13,124 bases of DNA, from NCBI GenBank assembly GCA_027079365.1, contig JALWVW010000305.1, positions 1 to 13,124 of the forward strand. Direction: 5' to 3'. Each line of letters opens with the position of its first letter. Positions within the stretch are counted from its first letter, which is position 1. This DNA comes from Campylobacteraceae bacterium (GTDB lineage Bacteria > Campylobacterota > Campylobacteria > Campylobacterales > Sulfurovaceae). Below are positions 1 through 6,593 of the stretch, in pieces. A model generated the notes under the pieces. That model was not told where the DNA came from and searched no databases. It saw only the letters and a list, made by a program, of their open reading frames with translations. The position numbers and the translations under genes were made by a program.

Positions 1-2
1 CC

Positions 3-92
3 CTGTCCGCTTCTATCCTGGCCAGAAGCAGCTATCTTCGTCATGGATTCCTAAACAAAAGTGGTATCGATGACCTAAAGGATGCAGAATGA
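3..92 (+). CDS. mnhG: MrpG/MnhG-like antiporter subunit, C-terminal fragment
   Basis: This is the last 29 codons of a gene that starts before the window. The open frame from position 3 reads LSASILARSSYLRHG and ends in TGA at 90-92. That resembles the end of MrpG/MnhG, where a Pro/Ala-Ser-rich helix is followed by an 'ARAAY' type sequence. MrpG is a small membrane protein of the Mrp Na+/H+ antiporter and of Mbh/Mbs complexes. Its stop overlaps the next start in an ATGA arrangement, which fits membership of the same operon. The fragment is short, so the assignment leans on context: MrpG normally directly precedes the MbhD-like gene in mbh/mbx operons. Confidence 0.65.
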   Translation: MSASILARSSYLRHGFLNKSGIDDLKDAE

Positions 93-334
93 TCGGTGTA
101 TTGATAGTAATCATTTTTACTGCACTTACGGTGATTGCATTTTGGGTGGTCTCAAGTAGAGATCTCTCCAGCAGCGTGATCTACTTCATGGCATTTGGAC
201 TTGGCAGTACGGTACTCTATGTGCTGTTTTCTGCACCGGATGTGGCTTTGACAGAAGCTGTCATAGGGGCAGGTATCAGTGGTGTTGTCTTTTTGGTATC
301 TCTCTTACAAACACAGACAAAGGAGGATACATGA
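89..334 (+). CDS. MbhD-like subunit (MrpA C-terminal-domain homologue, DUF4040)
   Basis: This 81-residue protein is almost entirely hydrophobic, with about three membrane helices (roughly 2-20, 28-48 and 56-74). The stretch APDVALTEAVIGAGIS at about 49-64 is the signature of the MbhD family, which corresponds to part of the C-terminal region of MrpA. In Mbh and Mbs complexes this subunit forms part of the small Na+/H+ translocation module beside MrpB-, MrpC- and MrpG-like proteins. AAAGGAT lies 5-6 nt before the ATG at 89, and the start overlaps the preceding stop by 3 bp. A free-standing MbhD rather than a full-length MrpA marks a hydrogenase- or sulfane-reductase-type complex instead of a plain Mrp antiporter. 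Confidence 0.85.
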   Translation: MIGVLIVIIFTALTVIAFWVVSSRDLSSSVIYFMAFGLGSTVLYVLFSAPDVALTEAVIGAGISGVVFLVSLLQTQTKEDT

Positions 335-1044
335 GCCTAAAAAAAACAGTTGGACTCAAAACGATACTGACTGCCCTGCTGATCTCATTTATGTCAATGC
401 TGCTGCTGGGCGTCATTATGAACGCAGCCTATACACATACTTCACTGGGCTATGATCTGCTAAAGATCAATACCATATCTACCCAAAGTGCCAATGCAGT
501 CACTTCTGTCGTCACCTACTTTAGAGGTCTAGATACCTTAGGGGAGGTGACCATACTGTTTCTGAGTATATTTGGTATAGGCATAGGCATAGAGAGATCA
601 GACAGAATGAAAACCATTTTGGGTTATGACAGCACACTACTCAAGATTGGTACCAAAGTACTGTTTCCCCTTATTGTATTGTTTGGCTTGTATATTATCG
701 CTCATGGCCATCTCAGCCCAGGTGGTGGGTTTCAGGGAGGTGTGATTATCGCCAGCGGCTTTCTTCTGATGTTTTTGGCCTATGGAGACTCCTATGACCT
801 GGATCACAAAGTGCTTTCACTATTTGAGGCACTGAGTGGTGCAGGTTTTATACTTGTTGGTATCCTTGCTGCACTTGCAGGGGGTGCTTTCCTAGGCAAT
901 ATGCTTCCTCTTGGGGTATTGGGCAAGTTGTTCAGTTCCGGCATACTCCCCATCATCTATATCTTTGTGGGACTCAAGGTTGCTGCAGAGATCACCGTAC
1001 TGGTAGAATATTTTATAAGGACACAAGATGCTAGAGACGCTTAA
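331..1044 (+). CDS. Fused MbhE-MrpB-like subunit (MbxF type)
   Basis: This 237-residue membrane protein carries two family signatures in order. Residues about 55-77 (NAVTSVVTYFRGLDTLGEVT onward) match MbhE, the last segment of MrpA. Residues about 125-141 (HGHLSPGGGFQGGVIIA) match MrpB/MnhB. Pyrococcus Mbh has these as separate MbhE and MbhF proteins, whereas Mbx/Mbs has a single longer MbxF; the fusion here agrees with the Mbx type. An N-terminal helix (about 10-31) precedes the MbhE part, and the MrpB part has about four helices. A strong ribosome binding site, AGGAGG at 321-326, precedes the ATG at 331. The start overlaps the MbhD-like stop by 4 bp. Predicted role: Na+/H+ path in the distal membrane arm. 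Confidence 0.85.
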   Translation: MSLKKTVGLKTILTALLISFMSMLLLGVIMNAAYTHTSLGYDLLKINTISTQSANAVTSVVTYFRGLDTLGEVTILFLSIFGIGIGIERSDRMKTILGYDSTLLKIGTKVLFPLIVLFGLYIIAHGHLSPGGGFQGGVIIASGFLLMFLAYGDSYDLDHKVLSLFEALSGAGFILVGILAALAGGAFLGNMLPLGVLGKLFSSGILPIIYIFVGLKVAAEITVLVEYFIRTQDARDA

Positions 1045-1414
1045 TCAGACTACGTTTTTGCATACAGTGGTCGCGATAGGTTCCTTCACAATTTTTACGA
1101 TTGGGTTGGTTGGGGTATTGAGCAAGAAAAACCTGTTTAAGATTTTCCTGTCTCTCTCTATCGTTGAGTCTTCCCTTTTTCTCTTTTTTATAGGCAGCCA
1201 TTTCGAAGTGGGAAAGGCTGCCCCTATTGTAGCGGATGGGATCAAACTGTTTGACGGGCACATGGTAGATCCCGTACCACAGGCAATGATTCTGACCACC
1301 ATAGTCATCGGTGTTGCGGTATTGGCGCTGTCGCTTACTTTTGTGGTCAACTACTATAGATTGTCAGGGAACATAGATATAGACAAGATGGATGAATTGG
1401 GAGAAGTACAATGA
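1028..1414 (+). CDS. mnhC: MrpC/MnhC-like (NuoK homologue) membrane subunit
   Basis: This 128-residue, three-helix protein belongs to the NuoK/MrpC family. The family motif DPVPQAMILTTIVIGVAVLAL occupies residues 81-101. Glu47 in the second helix (LSLSIVESSLF) is positioned like the conserved membrane Glu of NuoK that takes part in proton transfer. The start at 1028 overlaps the preceding gene by 17 bp; no in-frame Met nearer the stop would keep the first helix. Its stop (TGA) overlaps the next ATG. The C-terminal tail (about 112-128) is short and acidic. In this family the protein links the antiporter-like subunits to the rest of the membrane arm. Confidence 0.88.
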   Translation: MLETLNQTTFLHTVVAIGSFTIFTIGLVGVLSKKNLFKIFLSLSIVESSLFLFFIGSHFEVGKAAPIVADGIKLFDGHMVDPVPQAMILTTIVIGVAVLALSLTFVVNYYRLSGNIDIDKMDELGEVQ

Positions 1415-2805
1415 GCCTGGTATATTTTATAGCGATACCAATTCTCGCTTCGTTCCTAACGCCTTTTTATAAAAACTATCTTCGTTTCGTATCTGTACTG
1501 GTCAATATACTTTTGGCAGGATTTGCAGCTTTCTTTTATAGCAGACTGCCCCTCAATGAGTTTATTTCTTTGGATTCACCCCTGAGTATCATTTTTATAC
1601 TGGACTATGTCTCTTTCTTCTTTGTATCATTGTTTATTGGGGTTATGCTTTTTTTCTCACTCTACAGTATTAAAGAGAAAAACAATACAGCGGTATTTGT
1701 CGTAACAAACATCTTTACTTCCGGTGCATTAGGCTTGATACTGAGTGCCGATATCTTTAATATCTATATCTTCTTTGAGATTGCCAGTATTTCTGCCTAT
1801 ATCCTCACCGGACTCAACAGGGACAAAGTGGCCTATTCTGGTGCCATCAAATACATGATCGTAGGGGCAGTTGCCTCGATATTCCTTCTGCTAGGGATTA
1901 TGTTAATGTACCTAAATCTTGGCTATTTGACACTATCCAGTATCGGTGCCGGTTTTCATACGATGGACAAGGGCATACAGTATCTGGTGCTGCTCTCTCT
2001 GTTTATCGGATTTGGCATCAAGACTGAGATACTGCCGCTCAATTTCTGGGTAGCGGATATCTATCAGGCAACCCCTACCAAAATAGCCGCTCTATTCAGT
2101 GCTGTACTCTCCAAAGCCTACCTTTTTGTATTCTTCCATATCCTCTATACACTCAAGGTAGATGCTCCCGCTCTCCTGTTCTTGACAGCCATCGGTCTGT
2201 TGAGCTTTGCGGTAGCAGAGTTGTCTGCACTGAGGAGCAAAGATGTCAAGCGTATCTTTGCCTACTCTACTCTGGGGCAGTTGGGTGTGCTGTTTCTGGC
2301 ACTCTCTTCTGCCAATGTCGTGGTAGTCAGCGGTGCACTGTTTTTGATTCTGGTGCACTCTATCAGTAAATTGATGCTCTTTTTCTCGCTGGATCTGGTA
2401 GAGAAAAAAATGCACAGCACACGCGTAGAGGCTTTTGCAGGCTTCAGGTCTGCTTTCCTCTTCACTATCTTCGCCATAGGGTTCCTCTCGCTGCTGGGCA
2501 TCCCGCCTTTTGCAGGCTTTATCGCCAAACTGACGATACTCAAAGGCTTTGCCAGCATGGGGGCATATGGGATAGTGGGGGCTATTCTTGCTATTTCTCT
2601 CGTAGAGGCAACCTACTTTTTCAGACTCTTGTCTGCCAACCAGCGGTCGAAAAAAACAGCGGAGATAAAGGTACCCCTTCTCCAAAAGATCATGCTTTCA
2701 CTGCTGGCACTTGCCATCCTCTATCTTGGTCTGTTCCCACAGGGGCTTCTGGACTTCTGTACCGATGCGGCACAGACACTGATACAAGGAGTTATCCATG
2801 TTTAA
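1411..2805 (+). CDS. mnhD: MrpD/NuoN-type antiporter-like subunit 1 (MbxH-like)
   Basis: This 464-residue polytopic protein of the proton-conducting family (NuoL/M/N, MrpA/D) has about 14 predicted helices. The ion-path residues of the family are all visible: Glu123 in helix 5 (NIYIFFEIASISAYILTG), Lys204 in the broken helix 7 (GIKTEILPLNFWVADIYQATP), Lys235 in helix 8 (LSKAYLF), His316/Lys320 (VHSISKLMLFF) and Lys373 in helix 12 (PPFAGFIAKL). It should therefore be a competent pump unit. The length fits MrpD/MbhH rather than NuoL. It starts 3 bases before the mnhC-like gene ends and overlaps the following gene by 8 bp. Antisense frames inside it are shadows. Confidence 0.9.
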   Translation: MSLVYFIAIPILASFLTPFYKNYLRFVSVLVNILLAGFAAFFYSRLPLNEFISLDSPLSIIFILDYVSFFFVSLFIGVMLFFSLYSIKEKNNTAVFVVTNIFTSGALGLILSADIFNIYIFFEIASISAYILTGLNRDKVAYSGAIKYMIVGAVASIFLLLGIMLMYLNLGYLTLSSIGAGFHTMDKGIQYLVLLSLFIGFGIKTEILPLNFWVADIYQATPTKIAALFSAVLSKAYLFVFFHILYTLKVDAPALLFLTAIGLLSFAVAELSALRSKDVKRIFAYSTLGQLGVLFLALSSANVVVVSGALFLILVHSISKLMLFFSLDLVEKKMHSTRVEAFAGFRSAFLFTIFAIGFLSLLGIPPFAGFIAKLTILKGFASMGAYGIVGAILAISLVEATYFFRLLSANQRSKKTAEIKVPLLQKIMLSLLALAILYLGLFPQGLLDFCTDAAQTLIQGVIHV

Positions 2806-4420
2806 TTTTGAGATCACAGCGCTGGGAAATATGTTTTTTGGTCTGACCGTTTTAGTCTTTGTATCTCTCTTTTTTGTACCCAACAAGCATAGAAGTGTGA
2901 CACTCTATAGCCTACTCTTCGCCTCGTTGGCCTGTATATTTTATGCCAGTGACTTGATCACACTCTTTATCGGATGGGAAATTATGGGATGGAGCAGCTA
3001 TTTCCTCATCGCCAAAACAGCAGACAAACAGACCCTACAGAAGTACATCGTGTTCAATATCGGAGGTGCGTTTACACTCTTGGGTGCCATCATACTCATC
3101 TATGGGGCATGTGGCAGTTTTGTCTACAGCGAGCTAGACTTCTCCGCTGTACCTTCAGGGCAAGTCACAGCGATCACGATCCTGCTGCTACTGACTCTGT
3201 TTGTCAAATCAGGCATTATGCCCTTTCACTACTGGGTCGTAGACAGCTACAGCCAGTCCAATGATCTGTTTTCTGCAGTGCTGAGTGCAATCATCTCCAA
3301 GACAGGTGTCTTTGCTTTTATCCTGATCTTCTTTCAGATCATCACTGTGCAGTATCTCCAGACCCCTATCCTCGAGGTCGTAGCATGGCTGGGTGTCCTT
3401 ACCTCGATCATCGCCACTTTCAAAGCAATCAATGAAGATGAGGCAAAAAGACTCCTCGCCTACTCTTCCATCGCACAGGTAGGCTATATCGTCACCATAC
3501 TCTCCATCATGGGAAGCCTGTCACTGGAAGCAGCACTCTACCATACCGTGATCCATACCTTTGTCAAGCTCTTGCTGTTTATCAATGTGGCCGCGATCAT
3601 CTATGTATCCAAGCAGCACAGATTCAGTACCCTGGGGGGACTACTCTACAAATATCCTCTGAACTTCATCCTACTTGTGGTCGGGATCATTTCACTGGCA
3701 GGTATGCCTCCACTGGGTGGCTTCAGCAGCAAGTTTTTGATCTATACTGCCCTGCTCGAGGAGCACAAGGGGCTGCTCCTGGCTGCGGTACTGTTTAGCT
3801 CTGCCAGTGCCTTTCTCTACTGCTACAAACTGGTCTACGGTATCTACCTGGGACAACCTACTAATCCCAAGACAGAGGCATATCCACGCATCCCGCTACG
3901 CTTCTATGTCCCTCAGATCCTGGGAGCAGTGATACTCATCACATTGGGAACTATCCCTGGCGTGATCGTTCCTATGTTTAACGGTATTCTTGGCAGTGTA
4001 GGATTTGAGCCTGTACTTTACCGAGGAGTCTTTGTGCTGGGCAGTGATTTTGCCTCTTTCAATGGTGGCGTGGTTATAGGTGCCTTTGGTCTTATTTTTG
4101 TGTTGATTCTTCTCTTTTTTGTCCGCTTAAAAAACCGTTCCGTCAAGCCCAAAGACAGGCTGGATATCAGCTATTGTGGAGAAGTTCCCAGAGCCGATGT
4201 CAACCTGCACTACGGGTATGGCATGGGTAGAGAGCTCTCCCGTATCGGTCTGATCAAAATGATCCTCTCTCGCAGCTCTCATGCATTGTGGCAGCGGGTC
4301 AGTACACTCTTTGGTGATCTCTCCGGTATCACCCAAAAGCTCTACACCCTATCTGCACAAAATATGGGCTTGGTCATCTTTGCCTTTTTTACTATCTTAT
4401 TATACATGGGGGTCAAGTAA
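2798..4420 (+). CDS. Antiporter-like subunit 2 with C-terminal lateral extension (MbxH'-like)
   Basis: This 540-residue second member of the NuoL/M/N-MrpD family is clearly diverged from its neighbour. It has the full set of channel residues: Glu61 (GWEIMGW), Lys137 (FVKSGIMPFHYWVVDSY), Lys168 (ISKTG), His253/Lys257 (IHTFVKLLL) and Lys312 (GGFSSKF). The N-terminus is shorter than in NuoM, so the key Glu falls at 61. After the core there is a helix (about 424-443), a long polar segment (445-522, containing YCGEVPRADVNLHYGYGMG) and a last helix (523-538). This could lie along the membrane like the NuoL lateral helix (inference). AAGGAG at 2786-2791 precedes the ATG at 2798. A tandem pair of antiporter subunits is typical of Mbx/Mbs and not of Mbh. 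Confidence 0.88.
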   Translation: MFNFEITALGNMFFGLTVLVFVSLFFVPNKHRSVTLYSLLFASLACIFYASDLITLFIGWEIMGWSSYFLIAKTADKQTLQKYIVFNIGGAFTLLGAIILIYGACGSFVYSELDFSAVPSGQVTAITILLLLTLFVKSGIMPFHYWVVDSYSQSNDLFSAVLSAIISKTGVFAFILIFFQIITVQYLQTPILEVVAWLGVLTSIIATFKAINEDEAKRLLAYSSIAQVGYIVTILSIMGSLSLEAALYHTVIHTFVKLLLFINVAAIIYVSKQHRFSTLGGLLYKYPLNFILLVVGIISLAGMPPLGGFSSKFLIYTALLEEHKGLLLAAVLFSSASAFLYCYKLVYGIYLGQPTNPKTEAYPRIPLRFYVPQILGAVILITLGTIPGVIVPMFNGILGSVGFEPVLYRGVFVLGSDFASFNGGVVIGAFGLIFVLILLFFVRLKNRSVKPKDRLDISYCGEVPRADVNLHYGYGMGRELSRIGLIKMILSRSSHALWQRVSTLFGDLSGITQKLYTLSAQNMGLVIFAFFTILLYMGVK

Positions 4421-5298
4421 TGTTTATAGATCTATTGATTATGTTAGTGATGGCCTACGGTTTTGGCTTTCTCTATTATGGACTGTATCGTAATATCAGT
4501 GCCCGGGTACATGGACGCTTTGGCCCTTCTCTCGCACAATCCTTCTATGACAGTATCAAGCTGTTCACCAAGGACACCTCTACAGATTTTGGATGGATGT
4601 TCTTTGCCGGGCCTATCATCATGGCCAGCGGTGCGATTTTGACAGTGCTTTTTATCCCCTACTTTAATCACGGAGAGAGACTTGTCGGACTCAGCCCCTA
4701 TGGCAATCTGATTGTCGTACTCTACTTTATGGTCTTAGGGCCCCTGGGCAATGCTCTGGGTGTGGGCAGTCATGGCAATCCCTTTGGTGCGATGGGTATC
4801 ACTAGAGGATTGACCAGACTGCTGGGTCTGGAGATGCCTTTCTATATCGCTGTGGTGGGACTGATGATCGCCAATGAAAGTGCCGATATCGGTACTATCA
4901 TGGCAAACCAGGCAGAGACTTACAACATCATCGCGCATCCTCTACTGTTTATTGCCGCCTTTATCTCCTTTTTAGGCTTTCTGGGCAAATCCCCCTTTGA
5001 TGTTGTGGGTGCACCTCAGGAGGTCTATAGCGGACCGGCAGTAGAGTTTGGAGGGAAGTTTCTGGCACTGGCATTGAGTCAGAGTGCGATCTTCTCCTTT
5101 GCCAAACTGTTACTGATGGTGGATCTGTTCCTTGGTGGTGCAGACTCACTCTGGGATCTGATCCTCAAAACCTTTGTACTGTTTGTGGCTTCTGTATTTG
5201 TGGGCAATGTCTATGGTAGATTTACGACTGCGCAGAGTGTAGATTTTTTATTGAAAGTACCGACAGTGATCGCTATTGTCGGACTATTATTTGTATAG
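4420..5298 (+). CDS. NuoH-like membrane anchor subunit (MbxM-like)
   Basis: This 292-residue protein has about eight membrane helices and belongs to the complex I subunit 1 / NuoH / HyfC / MbhM family. It carries the N-terminal loop SARVHGRFGP (27-36, equivalent to NuoH ERxQGRxGP) and the strongly conserved charged loop KSPFDVVGAPQEVYSGPAVE (190-209) with Asp194, Glu201 and Glu209. These loops contact the peripheral arm near the quinone cavity in complex I, or the equivalent coupling region in Mbh/Mbs, and relay conformational change to the pumps. Its ATG overlaps the preceding TAA by one base. No Shine-Dalgarno sequence is obvious, so translation is probably coupled. The shorter length and missing extra N-terminal helix resemble hydrogenase-type anchors. 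Confidence 0.88.
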   Translation: MFIDLLIMLVMAYGFGFLYYGLYRNISARVHGRFGPSLAQSFYDSIKLFTKDTSTDFGWMFFAGPIIMASGAILTVLFIPYFNHGERLVGLSPYGNLIVVLYFMVLGPLGNALGVGSHGNPFGAMGITRGLTRLLGLEMPFYIAVVGLMIANESADIGTIMANQAETYNIIAHPLLFIAAFISFLGFLGKSPFDVVGAPQEVYSGPAVEFGGKFLALALSQSAIFSFAKLLLMVDLFLGGADSLWDLILKTFVLFVASVFVGNVYGRFTTAQSVDFLLKVPTVIAIVGLLFV

Positions 5299-5307
5299 GG
5301 AGATGAG

Positions 5308-5934
5308 ATGCAAAAAGGATTTGTAGCATACAACAACGAACAAAAAAGCCTCGAAGCAGAAACAGAAGGTATCAAAAACAGCCAGACACTCATACAGAAA
5401 GCGATGAACTGGTTTAGCGCCAGAAGTATGTTTGTTGTGGCGTATGGTACGGGCTGTGGTGCGATAGAGATGCCTCCGGTCTTTACCAGTCGCTATGACA
5501 TAGAGCGACTGGGTGTGGTCGGTGTGGCTACGCCTCGTCAGGCAGATATCATGATCGTATCAGGCTACTGCTCTCTCAAAACACTACGCAGGGTCATTCG
5601 TACCTATGAGCAGATGAGTGAACCCAAATATGTGATCGCTCTGGGCAGCTGTACTATCAATGGCGGCATGTACTGGGACAGCTACAATACGATCAAAAAA
5701 TTGGAAGAGTATATAGGTGTGGACATGTATGTCGCAGGCTGTATGCCTAGACCTGAAGCACTCATAGAGGGCTTTGTCAAACTCCAGGAGAGTATACGAA
5801 ACAACACGATACAACCGGGATATGTCAAGTACAGAGAAGACTACGCCTATTATCAAGCCAATCAGGAAAAGCTACTGGGCAAAGAGACACAACCAGTCTA
5901 TGAAGAAGATTATGCAGGGATGAATCTATCATGA
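5308..5934 (+). CDS. NuoB-like small subunit with altered cluster ligands (MbxJ-like)
   Basis: This 208-residue soluble protein of the NuoB / [NiFe]-hydrogenase small-subunit family would hold the proximal [4Fe-4S] cluster next to the catalytic-type subunit. Recognisable blocks are YGTGCGAIEMPP (46-57), DIMIVSGYCSLKTLRR (80-95), IALGSCTINGGMYWDSYN (110-127) and VAGCMPRPEALIEG (142-155). Cluster Cys are C50, C115 and C145. The adjacent Cys of complex I (CC) is Gly49, and the hydrogenase-type Cys (CxxC) is Gly47, so one classical ligand is missing. Cys88 is unusual: complex I has a Val/Thr-type residue in that loop. An N-terminal extension of about 35 residues precedes the domain. GGGAGATGAG directly precedes the ATG at 5308; the gap to the previous stop is 9 bp. 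Confidence 0.88.
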   Translation: MQKGFVAYNNEQKSLEAETEGIKNSQTLIQKAMNWFSARSMFVVAYGTGCGAIEMPPVFTSRYDIERLGVVGVATPRQADIMIVSGYCSLKTLRRVIRTYEQMSEPKYVIALGSCTINGGMYWDSYNTIKKLEEYIGVDMYVAGCMPRPEALIEGFVKLQESIRNNTIQPGYVKYREDYAYYQANQEKLLGKETQPVYEEDYAGMNLS

Positions 5935-6593
5935 AAAATCTACAAAAGACCTACGAGGTCACACAAAAAGTCGAAAGACTTTTTGAAGTCACTGTCACAC
6001 AAACAGATTTTTGGGAAGCAGTGCTTTATATCTCCACGCAGACAGAGTTTAATACACTCTCCCAGATAGCTTGTGCGGACTGGATCGAAGAGGAGCACTT
6101 TTTACTGACCTATATTCTGACTACTGATGCAAGAGACAAAAATCTCATGCTCAAACTCACACTGGGGCGGGAGTATGAATCCATGCCTTCAGTGATGACC
6201 CTCTTTCCTCAGGCTGAAGTGATGGAGAGAGACCTACACGAGATGTATGGGATAGGATTTGAGGGCAATGAGACGCTGTATGATTTTGTACTGGAGCAGT
6301 GGCATGATCTGCCACCACTCAGGCGGGAGTTTGATACGCTGGCGTTCGTACATGAACACTTTGCCTTCAAAGGAGGCAGAGAGGATAACAAAGATGTCAA
6401 AGTAGAGCAGAAACGCCGAAGAGAAGAGGCAAAGAAACAGAAAGCCCTAGAAGCAGCCAAGCAAGAGGCCAAAAAACAAGAGACAGAAAAACAAGAGACA
6501 GAAAAGCCTAAAGAGCCAAACACACATGCAACAGATGCAGAAGAGACTCAGGACAAAAAGCCAGACACAAAAGAGGCAGAAGATGGACAGTAA
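5931..6593 (+). CDS. NuoC-like subunit with charged C-terminal tail (MbxK-like)
   Basis: This 220-residue protein falls into two parts. Residues 1 to about 145 are a NuoC / 30-kDa complex I subunit domain, with the family motif LFPQAEVMERDLHEMYGIGF (91-110) followed by LPPLRREF (127-134), equivalent to the NuoC 'HPLRKDF' end. It structurally supports the NuoB- and NuoD-like subunits and has no cofactor. Residues about 147-220 form a low-complexity tail rich in Lys, Glu and Gln, including the repeat KQETEKQETEK encoded by an exact 15-bp DNA duplication. Such a tail is absent from standard NuoC. Part of it is probably a helix or coiled coil and the rest disordered. The start overlaps the NuoB-like stop by 4 bp; the end overlaps the next gene by 11 bp. 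Confidence 0.87.
   Translation: MKNLQKTYEVTQKVERLFEVTVTQTDFWEAVLYISTQTEFNTLSQIACADWIEEEHFLLTYILTTDARDKNLMLKLTLGREYESMPSVMTLFPQAEVMERDLHEMYGIGFEGNETLYDFVLEQWHDLPPLRREFDTLAFVHEHFAFKGGREDNKDVKVEQKRRREEAKKQKALEAAKQEAKKQETEKQETEKPKEPNTHATDAEETQDKKPDTKEAEDGQ
6476..6505 (+). repeat. Perfect tandem duplication of a 15-bp unit
   Basis: The unit ACAAGAGACAGAAAA occurs twice with no mismatch. It lies in the tail of the NuoC-like gene and encodes the doubled KQETE peptide. Because the unit is a multiple of three, expansion or contraction would keep the frame. This makes the tail a likely site of length variation between strains. Confidence 0.9.

Noticed and set aside
2092..2685. 197-codon antisense open frame
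   Set aside because: It lies wholly inside the MrpD-like gene, is rich in Gln, Arg and Cys, resembles no family and has no supporting start signals; a shadow of the coding strand.
3..2805. Stand-alone Mrp Na+/H+ antiporter operon
   Set aside because: Full-length MrpA is replaced by MbhD and MbhE pieces, and the genes continue with overlaps into NuoH/B/C/D/I homologues.
6526..6582. Longer N-terminus for the NuoD-like protein
   Set aside because: These codons are the NuoC-tail sequence read in another frame; the conserved N-terminus and a ribosome binding site fit ATG 6583.
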